Source of the DNA: Pseudomonadota bacterium
GTDB lineage: Bacteria > Pseudomonadota > Gammaproteobacteria > Steroidobacterales > Steroidobacteraceae
DNA length: 64,000 nucleotides
Direction: 5' to 3'
NCBI GenBank assembly: GCA_018241445.1
Contig: JAFEDT010000004.1
Span: 303,122-367,121, forward strand
Position 1 is the stretch's first letter. Each line of letters starts with the position of its first letter. Both the position numbers and the translations under genes were made by a program. Shown here piece by piece: positions 8,962 through 17,033 of this stretch. Under the pieces are notes generated by a model. The model was not told the DNA's origin. It saw nothing but the letters and a program-made list of their open reading frames with translations, and searched no databases.

Positions 8962-10107
8962 ATGTCAGGACCATTGACCGGAATGCGGGTCGTCGAAATC
9001 GCGGGCATCGGGCCCGGGCCGTTTTGCGCGATGATGCTGGCCGATCACGGCGCCGAGGTAATCCGAGTGGAGCGGGTGGGCGCGCCTCCCCCGGGCAGGC
9101 CGGACATCCTGCTGCGCTCGCGGCGTTCGATTGCGGTCGATCTCAAACAGGCGAGCGGCGTCGCGGTGGTGCGCGACCTGTGCCGCAAGGCCGATGCGTT
9201 GATCGAGGGATTTCGGCCCGGCGTGATGGAACGGCTTGGTCTTGCGCCCGAAGTTCTGCTGGCTGACAATCCACGCCTCGTTTACGGGCGCGTGACCGGC
9301 TGGGGACAAACCGGCCCGCTGGCCTCTTGTGCCGGTCACGACATCGACTACATCGCAACATCCGGCGTGTTGCACGCGATTGGCGCCGCGGACGGCCCGC
9401 CGCTGCCGCCGCTCAATCTGGTCGGTGACTTTGGTGGCGGCGGAATGCTGCTCGCATTCGGCGTACTGAGCGCGCTGCACAGCGCGCAGCGCAGCGGCAA
9501 GGGACAAGTCGTGGATTGCTCGATGTGCGAGGGCAGCGCCTTGCTCATGAGCATGATGTGGTCCCTGCGTGCAGCCGGGATATGGACCGACGAGCGCGGC
9601 CGCAATGTGCTCGACGGTGGCGCGCATTTCTACGGCACTTACGCAACCGCCGACGGCAAGTACGTCGCCATTGGCGCGATCGAACCGCACTTCTACGCAG
9701 AACTGTGCCGGCGCATCGGCTTCGAGGGAGATACCAGCGTCACTGCCCAACTTGACCGCGCGAATTGGCCGCGGCTGCGCGAGCAGTTTGCCGCTCTGTT
9801 CTTGACCAGAACGCGCGCGCAATGGATTGACTTGCTGCAGGATTCGGACACCTGCTTTGCGCCGGTGCTGGGAATGTCGGAGGCGCCTGCCCACCCGCAC
9901 AACGTCGCGCGCAACAGCTTCATCGAAGTGGACGACGTCGTGCAGCCCGCACCCGTGCCGCGCTATTCGCAAGCCATGCTCGCGCAGCCGCGCGCCTATG
10001 CCGGCGCGGGCGCGCACACCCGCGCGATTTTGCACGAGGCGGGCTATTCGGACGAGCGCATAGACCTCCTGCAGTCAAGCGGCGTGATTCAGCAGGCGCC
10101 GCCTTGA
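8962..10107 (+). CDS. Alpha-methylacyl-CoA racemase / family III CoA-transferase
   Basis: 381 residues of the CaiB/BaiF fold. The AMACR hallmarks are present: GHDIDYIATSGVL, PLNLVGDFGGGG and GKGQVVDCSMCEGSALL. They carry the His and Asp that exchange the alpha-proton in racemases, so racemase is favoured over CoA-transferase. It would epimerise 2-methyl-branched acyl-CoAs (isoprenoid or sterol side chains) for beta-oxidation. The ATG at 8962 is preferred because GGAG lies 6 bases upstream and MSGPLTGMRVVEIAGIGPGP matches family N-termini; ATG 8950 is possible. It converges on the acyl-CoA dehydrogenase pair. Confidence 0.88.
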   Translation: MSGPLTGMRVVEIAGIGPGPFCAMMLADHGAEVIRVERVGAPPPGRPDILLRSRRSIAVDLKQASGVAVVRDLCRKADALIEGFRPGVMERLGLAPEVLLADNPRLVYGRVTGWGQTGPLASCAGHDIDYIATSGVLHAIGAADGPPLPPLNLVGDFGGGGMLLAFGVLSALHSAQRSGKGQVVDCSMCEGSALLMSMMWSLRAAGIWTDERGRNVLDGGAHFYGTYATADGKYVAIGAIEPHFYAELCRRIGFEGDTSVTAQLDRANWPRLREQFAALFLTRTRAQWIDLLQDSDTCFAPVLGMSEAPAHPHNVARNSFIEVDDVVQPAPVPRYSQAMLAQPRAYAGAGAHTRAILHEAGYSDERIDLLQSSGVIQQAPP

Positions 10108-10204
10108 ATGAGTCCGCACCGCAGCCGATCGCGCGATCTGCACTCCGCGCGCAGGATTCCCCGGCGCGCGCACGGGCGGCACCGCGCCCGCGGAACGCGG
10201 CTCC

Positions 10205-11440
10205 TCATGCCGGCGAATCCAGGGCGTTGAACGGCACGTCCTTGTCAACCCGGATATCCGCAGGCAGACCAAGTACGCGCTCGGCAATGATGTTTCGCAG
10301 AATTTCGTCGGTGCCACCTTCCACTCGCGTGGCGGGTGCGCGCAACAGCATCGCTTGAAAGCGTCCGTCCGCCGGCGCCTGCGCCGGGTCGGTCACGATG
10401 CCCGATTCGCCCTGCAGATCCAGCACGAAACTCGCGATTTCCTGCTGCATCGATCCGGCCACCAGTTTGCCGATGGAATTCTCCGGTCCCGGCGTCGCGC
10501 CGCGCGACAGCGCGGAAATCGCGCGCATCGCCGTGTACTTCAGCCCCAACGAGCGGATTGCCCAGTCCGCCAGTCTGCTGCGCAACGCCGGATCGTCGAT
10601 CAGCGCGCCGTGCGGGCCGCGCGCGCTGCAGCAATAGTCGATGAGCGGCTCGAAGCCGGTCGCCATGCCTGAACCGATCGACAGGCGCTCATTCATCAGT
10701 GTGGTGAGCGACACCTGCCAGCCCTGGCCCGGCGCGCCCAGACGCTGCGCGTCGGGAATACGCACGTCGCTCAGGAACACCTCGTTGAATTCCGAGCGCC
10801 CGTTGGCCTGGCGGATCGGCTTGATCACGATTCCCGGCGAGCGCATATCGAGGAAAAACATGGTCAGCCCCTGGTGCTTGGGCACCGAGGGATCTGTGCG
10901 CACCAGGATGATGCCGAACTGGCTCAGGTGCGCGCCTGAGGTCCATACTTTCTGGCCGTTGACGATCCAGTCATCGCCGTGGCGTTGCGCGCGCGTGCGC
11001 AGGCCGGCGAGATCGGAACCGGCGGCGGGCTCCGAGAACAGCTGACACCAGATTTCCTCACCCGAGGCAAGCGCTGGCAGATAGCGGCGCTTTTGCTGTT
11101 CGCTGGCATAAGCGATCATCGTCGGCCCACACATGCCGTGCCCGATGGTGAACAACCAGGACAATGCGGCGAACGGCCCTTCTTCCTGCGACCAGATCAC
11201 GCGCTCCATCGGCGTCGAGCCGCGGCCACCGTATTCCCTGGGCCAGTTCAGGCATGCCCAGCCCGCCTCGGCCTTCTTCTTCTGCCACGCCTTGGCGGCG
11301 GCAAACGCATCGGTCAATCCGGGACTGGACAACCCGCCCTCGCGCAACGCCGCTTCGAGCGGCCACGGCGCATTCGCATCGAGCCATTGGCGCGCCTGTT
11401 TGCGGAACGCGGCTTCTTCCGGCGTATCGTCGAAATTCAT
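10205..11440 (-). CDS. Acyl-CoA dehydrogenase, larger subunit of a probable pair
   Basis: 411 residues with the three ACAD domains: helical N-domain, beta-barrel with CQLFSEPAAGSDLAGL, and helical C-domain with RVEGGTDEILRNIIAERVLGL. The latter places Glu/Gly residues as in the FadE26/ChsE4-type alpha subunits. FAD-dependent alpha,beta-dehydrogenation of an acyl-CoA is expected. The ATG at 11440 overlaps the stop of the preceding ACAD by 4 bases (ATGA). Tight coupling of two divergent ACADs is typical of alpha2beta2 enzymes acting on steroid or branched side chains; substrate is inference. Confidence 0.9.
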   Translation of the reverse strand: MNFDDTPEEAAFRKQARQWLDANAPWPLEAALREGGLSSPGLTDAFAAAKAWQKKKAEAGWACLNWPREYGGRGSTPMERVIWSQEEGPFAALSWLFTIGHGMCGPTMIAYASEQQKRRYLPALASGEEIWCQLFSEPAAGSDLAGLRTRAQRHGDDWIVNGQKVWTSGAHLSQFGIILVRTDPSVPKHQGLTMFFLDMRSPGIVIKPIRQANGRSEFNEVFLSDVRIPDAQRLGAPGQGWQVSLTTLMNERLSIGSGMATGFEPLIDYCCSARGPHGALIDDPALRSRLADWAIRSLGLKYTAMRAISALSRGATPGPENSIGKLVAGSMQQEIASFVLDLQGESGIVTDPAQAPADGRFQAMLLRAPATRVEGGTDEILRNIIAERVLGLPADIRVDKDVPFNALDSPA

Positions 11441-12546
11441 ACTGCCGCCACCGAGGGTGCGGTCCGATTGGGTAAGTGGCGCAGCAAGCGCGCTTCCCAA
11501 TACGCGGGCTGGCCGAGGGCCAGCGCCAGCAACTGGGCGCGGCGATAGAACAGGTGGCAGTCAAATTCCCAGGTAAAGCCCGTGCCACCGTGCACCTGGA
11601 TGTTGTTGCTCGCACAATGCCGGAATGCCTTGCTCGCGCTCACATGAGCGCCGGCGGCGGCGCACGGCAGGTCCGCCGCATCCCTGTCCAGAGCCCAGGC
11701 GGCGTAGAAGGCATTGCCGCGCGCGAGCGCGACCGAAACAAACATGTCGGCGAGCAGGTGTTTGACCGCCTGGAACGAGCCGATCTTGCGGCCGAACGCG
11801 ACTCGTTCGAGAGCGTAGTCGCGCGCCATTGTCAACGCGCGTTCCGCGCCGCCGATTTGCTCAAAGGCGAGCATCACGGCGACGCGATCCAGCAGGCACG
11901 CAAGCGAGTCGTCGTTCCCTTGTGCGAGCGGCTCGGCCGCGGCACCGTCGAGTTCGAGGCGCGCATGCGGGCGCGTCGGGTCGATGGTTTCGATGCGCGC
12001 GCGGCGGACGCCTGCGCCCTGCAGGTCGACCAGGAACGGGCGCGGACGATTGCAGTCCGCGCTGCGCGCGAAGACGATCGCGAAGTCGGCGATCGCGCCG
12101 TCGGCCACGGGAAAATACGCACCCCGCAACACCCTGCCGTCGAAATGCATGGCGGCTCCGGACGCGCCGGCGAAAGCTACGGTGCCGATCTTCGTGCCTG
12201 CCGCCAATGCCGGCAACCATGCCATTTTCTGCGTGGACGACCCCGCGAGCTTGATGATCTCGGCGGCAAGATAGATCGACGAGAGCATCGGCACCGGCGC
12301 GAGGCTGCGACCCAACTCTTCCGCGATCACGCACAGCTCGAGATAACCCAACCCGGAGCCGCCATGGTCGGCGGCGATCGCGGCGCCCGGCAGCCCCATG
12401 CCGGACATGGCCCGCCACAGCTGCGCGTCGTAGTCGCCGCCGCACTCGAGCACGCGGCGCGCAGCCTGGACATCGCCATGATGCCCGAGCAGCTTGCGCA
12501 CCGCCTGGCGCAACTGCATCTGCTCTTCGGAAAAATCAAAATCCAC
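11437..12546 (-). CDS. Acyl-CoA dehydrogenase, smaller subunit of a probable pair
   Basis: 369-residue ACAD-family protein (MDFDFSEEQMQLRQAVRKLL start; ERVAFGRKIGSFQAVKHLLADM; NIQVHGGTGFTWEFDCHLFYRR). The middle barrel is short and less conserved, lacking a clear SEP substrate motif. The C-terminal FAD-binding HGGTGFTWE is kept. This fits the second subunit of a heteromeric enzyme formed with the next gene, with which it shares an ATGA overlap. It begins 90 bp after the tetR stop, and a palindromic operator lies in that gap. Confidence 0.87.
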   Translation of the reverse strand: MDFDFSEEQMQLRQAVRKLLGHHGDVQAARRVLECGGDYDAQLWRAMSGMGLPGAAIAADHGGSGLGYLELCVIAEELGRSLAPVPMLSSIYLAAEIIKLAGSSTQKMAWLPALAAGTKIGTVAFAGASGAAMHFDGRVLRGAYFPVADGAIADFAIVFARSADCNRPRPFLVDLQGAGVRRARIETIDPTRPHARLELDGAAAEPLAQGNDDSLACLLDRVAVMLAFEQIGGAERALTMARDYALERVAFGRKIGSFQAVKHLLADMFVSVALARGNAFYAAWALDRDAADLPCAAAGAHVSASKAFRHCASNNIQVHGGTGFTWEFDCHLFYRRAQLLALALGQPAYWEARLLRHLPNRTAPSVAAV

Positions 12547-12578
12547 CGCGCAACGCCCCGCAGGCTCGAACCAGAATT

Positions 12579-12596
12579 ATTATATCATGTTATAAA
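12579..12596. promoter_or_regulatory. Palindromic operator upstream of the acyl-CoA dehydrogenase pair
   Basis: An imperfect palindrome whose minus-strand reading is TTTATAACATGATATAAT, the same pattern as the site at 8783-8800. It lies between the tetR stop and the start of the first ACAD, 33 bp upstream of that start, where a repressor would block the ACAD operon. Confidence 0.58.
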
Positions 12597-12635
12597 ATGT
12601 TGCCGCAATGAGACGAAACTGCAATTGCACTGCGT

Positions 12636-13385
12636 TCACCCTGGCGTTCTAGCGGGCGGCTTGCGTCGCGAACCCCGCCGCAACATCTTCTGGAAGTCCG
12701 CGATCCGCCTGTCGAGCGCGCCGTGGCTGCTGGCGTTGGCCGCACCACGCAGCACCAGCGCATAGCCATAGCTGACCAGTGGCTCGAGTTCCTGATTCGA
12801 CACACCCCCGTAGATCCAGTGCGACATGGCGCCGACGTAGACCAGGTCGAGACTGCGGCGCAGCGGCTTGACCGCGATTTCCTCGCGCAGGACCCCTTGC
12901 CGGATCGCCGTGCCGAGCAACGCCTCCCAGAACTCGTTGCTGTGCAATGAGACGATCGCCTCGCGCGCATCCTCGCCTCCTGCGTCGAGCACGGCGCTCC
13001 ACAGGGCGCGGTACAGACGCGGATCCTTGCGGCAATATTCGAGCGCCAGATGCAGCGCCTCGAATATGCGCTCGAGCGCGTTGGTCCGCGGGTTATGCTG
13101 GAAGCGTTCGTTGAAATCGTGCACATCCTCAAGCAGCGCCAACAAGATGGCGCGCTTGGAGCCGAACAGATTGTAGGGCGTCGCCAGGCTGACGCCAGAG
13201 CGCTCTGCCAGCGTGCGCATCGACAAGCCGCTGTCGCCCGTTTCCCGGATCAACGCGCGCGCGGCGGCGACGATGCGCTCCTTGCGATCCGCCTTGGCGA
13301 GTTCGCGCCGGCCTGGCGGTGTTGAGAAACCATGCGTCCCGGCAGCTGTGATCCGGGCCGCTGAAATTTTGCTGCTTTTGCGCAT
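12636..13385 (-). CDS. TetR/AcrR-family transcriptional regulator
   Basis: The N-terminal helix-turn-helix is clear: RKERIVAAARALIRETGDSG, LSMRTLAERSGVSLATPYNL, FGSKRAILLALLEDV. The C-terminal ligand-binding half ends in a basic tail (RRGSRRKPPARTPG). With the ATG at 13385 it is 249 residues; an upstream TTG/ATG (13433/13430) would add 15-16 residues. It is likely the acyl-CoA-responsive repressor of the adjacent ACAD pair and of the SDR/racemase divergon, because both control regions share a palindrome. The ligand is unknown. Confidence 0.9.
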   Translation of the reverse strand: MRKSSKISAARITAAGTHGFSTPPGRRELAKADRKERIVAAARALIRETGDSGLSMRTLAERSGVSLATPYNLFGSKRAILLALLEDVHDFNERFQHNPRTNALERIFEALHLALEYCRKDPRLYRALWSAVLDAGGEDAREAIVSLHSNEFWEALLGTAIRQGVLREEIAVKPLRRSLDLVYVGAMSHWIYGGVSNQELEPLVSYGYALVLRGAANASSHGALDRRIADFQKMLRRGSRRKPPARTPG

Positions 13386-13827
13386 TCCTGGACCTGCCCC
13401 CGTTGCTGCGGGCCCACCGTGCAGGGTCATCAACGAATGGAAACAGATATTCGCTCCGCCGACAAACGCAGCTTCCTGGTTGGCGCGCGGTTAGAATCTC
13501 CGGCACGAATCAAGCGGCCGACACGAGCGGTGATGGTTCGTATGATAACGGGAGCGGTCGGGAATGCACGGCGCGGCGGCTGAAGGCAACGGAGTAAACC
13601 CTGCGAGCCCTGGCCACGGGCGTGGTGACCTTGGCCGGTGCGCCGGCGGGTCAGCGTCGATCTTCTTTACAGGCGCGTTGGCGGGGGGCCAACGTGGACT
13701 AAAAAAAATGCCCTGTAGCTCTTGCTTTCAATGACTTATGCATCAGGCCGCCCGATGGCACAGGGTTTGCAAAATTCCGGTCTGGTATCGGACTCCCGGA
13801 TCCGCGCGCGGCGGCGATCACATCCCT
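13386..13827. other. 442-bp gap with no gene recognised
   Basis: The stretch must hold the tetR promoter, but no convincing -35/-10 pair was found. A run of eight A occurs near 13701-13708. Short open frames here have no recognisable domain or Shine-Dalgarno and look fortuitous. Confidence 0.5.
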
Positions 13828-14091
13828 TCAGGCGGTCCAGCCGGTCCGTTCACTGACCGGCAGGATGTCGATCTCGACGTACCCGGCAAAGGGTGTCTGC
13901 ATCGCCGCGACCGTCATTTCATCCGGTGCTTCCAGGAGCGCAAGTTGCCGTCCGTCCCTTGCAGTCCACTCGTTCCGCACGCGCACTCCGGCCGGTATTT
14001 GCGCATAGAAACGCCGCGCAAGCCTGGCGAGGTCCTCGAGCTGTTCCGCGCGCAGATCGGGGCGTGTGCGACTGATGACCATGAACAACAT
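13828..14091 (-). CDS. Small DUF3303-like protein
   Basis: 87 residues beginning MLFMVISRTRPDLRAEQLED and ending in EIDILPVSERTGWTA. The opening (MLFMV followed by a compact alpha/beta pattern), and a later LALLEAPDEMTV segment, resemble small ferredoxin-like-fold proteins annotated DUF3303. The ATG at 14091 is preceded by GAGGAAGAGG, a good Shine-Dalgarno; longer upstream frames lack one. It diverges from the radical SAM gene with a 76-bp spacer containing a 9-bp GC hairpin (14114-14139). Function unknown; a link to the ebo locus is possible only by position. Confidence 0.55.
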   Translation of the reverse strand: MLFMVISRTRPDLRAEQLEDLARLARRFYAQIPAGVRVRNEWTARDGRQLALLEAPDEMTVAAMQTPFAGYVEIDILPVSERTGWTA

Positions 14092-14167
14092 CCTCTTCCT
14101 CCCTCTTCCCGCCGGCGCGGGCCGCCCGCAGCCCGCGCCTTCCGTCAGGTGATGTGAGCACAATCCC

Positions 14168-15418
14168 ATGGAGAAAACCACGCGTTCATTCGGTCATTCG
14201 CCGGACATCAAGATCGAATTGATGTGCACCGGTGTCCGCTACAGCGAGGCGCTCGGACGCGCGGCCGGGCATGCGATGCCGAACTACTATCCGTACCGCT
14301 TCAAGGCGGGCGAGCCCGACCCCACCGGCAAGGGCATCGCCCGCATCCCCTATCTCATCAACCTGCCGGATGGGACGATGATCCGCGTGCTGGGCAACGG
14401 TGACTCGCCGTGGCACGTGGCAGGAGACGTCGAGCGCGGCTACCAACTGTGCGATGACCGCACCGGCCGCGCCCTGCCGATGGAATTCGAGCCGCTGCGG
14501 CCGTGGATGCAAGGGAAAACCACGGATGGCCTGCCTTACGCCCAGGCGGGTGTGACCACGCACAGTGACATGCTGGTGGTGAACGTCGCGCCCGGCTGCG
14601 AGTACTTTCTGCACAAACACGACGGCGTTTCCATGCGCTGCGCCTTCTGCGCCTATGGCGCCCCGGATGAGCGCACTGCGCACCTGGGCCAGGTCCGTGG
14701 CCGGGTTGACATCCCCGCGCCCACGCTGGCGCGGCTCAAGGAGGCTATGGCGGCGGTGCTCACCGACACCCACGTGCGTCATCTGTACCTGGTCGGCGGC
14801 TCGCTCACCGATGGGGAGGCCGAGGCGCGCCGGTTTTTGCAACTCGCGCAGGCCGTGCGCCAGCGGACCGCGGCGCGCATGCCCACCTCGCTCGGATCGG
14901 GCGCGCTCCCCGATGAGTGGATCGCGGAATTCCGTCGCCAGGATCTGGTCGAGTTCGTCTGCTTCAACCTTGAGGTCTGGTCGGAACCCCTTTTCGCCAA
15001 AGTCTGCCCGGGAAAGAACCGTTACGTCGGCTACGAACGCTGGATCCAGGCCCTGGAGACGGCGGTCGGGCATTTCGGGCCCGGACGCGTCTATACGGCA
15101 ATGGTCGCGGGCATCGAGCTTGAGCCCGAGCACGGACTGTCGGCCGATGAGGCCGCCGCTACCGCGCTTGAGGGGGCGCAGGACCTGTGCCGGCGGGGCA
15201 TCATCCCGATCTACTCGCTGCACTGGCCGACGGGCGGGCGCGAGCGGCCGGACTACCACGAGCGGCTGCGCACCTACTTTGAGAAACTGAGCGCGGGCTA
15301 CCAGCAGCTGCGGGCGCGCCTGGGCCTGCGCATTCACGACGACTTCATGTGTCATCGCTGCGCGTACATGCAACTCGAGTGCGACATCGACCGCGCTGCG
15401 TTGAGGCCCGCTGCATGA
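14168..15418 (+). CDS. Radical SAM-like protein with atypically spaced cluster cysteines
   Basis: 416 residues, first gene of the plus-strand ebo operon. The likely [4Fe-4S] site is Cys144, Cys158 and Cys161 (NVAPGCEYF ... MRCAFCAYGAP), that is CX13CX2C rather than the classical CX3CX2C. The following LYLVGGSLTDGEAEARRF and the later PGKNRYVGYERWIQAL and YTAMVAGIELEP segments fit the barrel of radical SAM enzymes of the biotin-synthase-like type. A second Cys group, C395-X2-C398-X6-C405 (CHRCAYMQLEC), near the C-terminus may hold an auxiliary cluster. The roughly 130-residue N-terminal part is not recognised. Substrate unknown. The stop overlaps the methyltransferase ATG (ATGA), so it is clearly part of the operon. 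Confidence 0.75.
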   Translation: MEKTTRSFGHSPDIKIELMCTGVRYSEALGRAAGHAMPNYYPYRFKAGEPDPTGKGIARIPYLINLPDGTMIRVLGNGDSPWHVAGDVERGYQLCDDRTGRALPMEFEPLRPWMQGKTTDGLPYAQAGVTTHSDMLVVNVAPGCEYFLHKHDGVSMRCAFCAYGAPDERTAHLGQVRGRVDIPAPTLARLKEAMAAVLTDTHVRHLYLVGGSLTDGEAEARRFLQLAQAVRQRTAARMPTSLGSGALPDEWIAEFRRQDLVEFVCFNLEVWSEPLFAKVCPGKNRYVGYERWIQALETAVGHFGPGRVYTAMVAGIELEPEHGLSADEAAATALEGAQDLCRRGIIPIYSLHWPTGGRERPDYHERLRTYFEKLSAGYQQLRARLGLRIHDDFMCHRCAYMQLECDIDRAALRPAA

Positions 15419-16419
15419 GCGCGAACATGCCCGACCCCGGGCCGCTCATGCGCCTTGCGACCGCCTACTGGGATTCGCAGGCCTTTCTCACGGCCAATCG
15501 CCTCAGGCTCTTCGATACCCTCGCCAGCAATGCGCTCACGGCCGAGGCGATCGCCGCCGAGCTCAAGCTCGACGTGCGCGGTACGCGGCTGCTCCTGAAC
15601 GCCCTAGCAGGCCTCGGTCTTTTGACCGTCGCGGCCGGCCGCTACTCCAACAGCCCGGCGACTGCAGCCTATCTCGTCGGCACGAGTCCCGCCTATCTCG
15701 GTAACGCAATCGCCTACAGTGACGGCCTCTACGGCACCTGGGGGCGGCTCGATGAGGCGCTGCGCGCTGGCAGACCTGCATTGCGGGCCGAGGAATACCT
15801 TGGGCGGGATCCGGCGCGGACCGAGGTGTTCGTGCGTGGCATGCACGACCGGGCGGTCGGCATCGGCCGGGCGCTCGCCGCCAGCGTCGACCTGACCGGC
15901 CGCAAGCGCCTGCTCGACGTCGGCGGTGGCCCGGGCACGTATTCTGTGCTGCTCACGCAGCGCTTTGCCGGATTGACAAGCGAGGTCATCGAGTTGCCGG
16001 GGGTCGCAGCGGTCGCCCGCGAGCTGGTGCGGGCGCAGGGGGCCGCGCCACGCGTCACCTTCATCGAGGGCGATTACCATACAACGCCGTTCGGTGTACA
16101 CCGCGACGTCGTACTCATGTCGGGCATGTTCCATCGCGAATCCCCGTCGAACTGCCGGCGACTGATCGCCAAGGCCTATGATTCGCTCGACCCGGATGGA
16201 CTGCTGATCGTGAGCGACGTGTTCACGGATGCAAGCGGGATCGCCCCGGTGTTCGCGACGCTGTTCGGCCTCAACATGATGCTGACCGCGCCCGAGGGCG
16301 GTGTGCACGCAAGCCCGGACGTCGCCGCATGGCTTAAGGACGCGGGTTGCGTCGAAGTCAGCGAGCGGCCGTTTCCCCCGCCGATGCCACACCGCATCGT
16401 CTGCGGAAGGCACCCGTGA
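15415..16419 (+). CDS. SAM-dependent methyltransferase (dimerising O-methyltransferase type)
   Basis: 334 residues. The N-terminal 90 residues form a winged-helix dimerisation region (ANRLRLFDTLASNALTAEAI, GTRLLLNALAGLGLL). A Rossmann SAM-binding domain with LLDVGGGPGTYSVLL follows, then a C-terminal helix-strand end. The architecture is that of the hydroxyindole-O-methyltransferase/BchU group, which methylates O or C positions of small aromatic or cyclic metabolites. The ATG at 15415 overlaps the previous stop by 4 bases. The stop overlaps the GTG of idi, so it is translationally tied to both neighbours. The substrate is presumably an intermediate of the ebo pathway (inference). Confidence 0.88.
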   Translation: MSANMPDPGPLMRLATAYWDSQAFLTANRLRLFDTLASNALTAEAIAAELKLDVRGTRLLLNALAGLGLLTVAAGRYSNSPATAAYLVGTSPAYLGNAIAYSDGLYGTWGRLDEALRAGRPALRAEEYLGRDPARTEVFVRGMHDRAVGIGRALAASVDLTGRKRLLDVGGGPGTYSVLLTQRFAGLTSEVIELPGVAAVARELVRAQGAAPRVTFIEGDYHTTPFGVHRDVVLMSGMFHRESPSNCRRLIAKAYDSLDPDGLLIVSDVFTDASGIAPVFATLFGLNMMLTAPEGGVHASPDVAAWLKDAGCVEVSERPFPPPMPHRIVCGRHP

Positions 16420-17033
16420 CGCACGGTGCGGCTGGCGCGACTGGCACGACTGGTTTGCCTGGCGCCGGCAGGAATGCGGCAGCCGCACGCAATCTGGTGG
16501 TGCTGATCGACGAACACGGCGCCGCAACGGGGGAGTGTGACAAGCTCGAGGCGCACCGTGCGGGACTGCGCCACCTCGCCGTATCGGTGCTGCTCAAGAA
16601 CGCGCAAGGACAGTGGCTGCTGCAGCGCCGCTCGTCCCACAAGTACCACTCGCCCAACCTGTGGGCCAATGCCTGCTGTGGCCACCCGATGCCGGGGGAG
16701 CCCGTGGTGGCGGCGGCGCGGCGGCGGCTGCGAGAGGAGCTGGGCCTTGCTTGTGCGCTGCGGGTGCTGCGTACGCACCCCTACCGTTGCCCTGTTGAGC
16801 CCGGTCTTATCGAACACGAGCTCGTCACCGTGCTGATCGGCGATGTCTCTGGCGACGTCATCGCCGATCCGGCCGAAGTGGCGGAGGTGCGCTTCGTGGA
16901 TCCGCAGGCGCTGCTGCTCGAGATCAAGCGCTCGCCCGAGACATTCGCCGCGTGGTTTTGCGACTACCTGCGCTGCTTCGGCCCGGAGCTGCTGACGTGG
17001 TCGGCCCCGCAGCGGCCCGGTGACCCGCCGTGA
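16416..17033 (+). CDS. idi: Isopentenyl-diphosphate delta-isomerase, type I
   Basis: 205-residue NUDIX-fold isomerase interconverting IPP and DMAPP. The active-site Cys is in NACCGHPMPGE and the Glu pair in GLIEHELVTVLIG. RRSSHKYHSPNLWANACCGH follows the E. coli Idi pattern, and the NUDIX box region is AAARRRLREELGL. The GTG at 16416 overlaps the methyltransferase stop (GTGA) and gives the usual length; there is a 20-residue Gly/Ala-rich leader. Bacteria with the MEP pathway do not strictly need Idi. Its place between a methyltransferase and eboA suggests it supplies the allylic substrate for the UbiA-type prenyltransferase EboC. Confidence 0.95.
   Translation: MTHGAAGATGTTGLPGAGRNAAAARNLVVLIDEHGAATGECDKLEAHRAGLRHLAVSVLLKNAQGQWLLQRRSSHKYHSPNLWANACCGHPMPGEPVVAAARRRLREELGLACALRVLRTHPYRCPVEPGLIEHELVTVLIGDVSGDVIADPAEVAEVRFVDPQALLLEIKRSPETFAAWFCDYLRCFGPELLTWSAPQRPGDPP

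Noticed and set aside
13403..13597. Small 64-codon plus-strand frame near tetR
   Set aside because: No Shine-Dalgarno, no domain, overlaps the tetR 5' region antisense.
14114..14139. 9-bp GC hairpin between the DUF3303-like gene and the radical SAM gene as a terminator
   Set aside because: It lies upstream of both divergent starts and has no U-tract.
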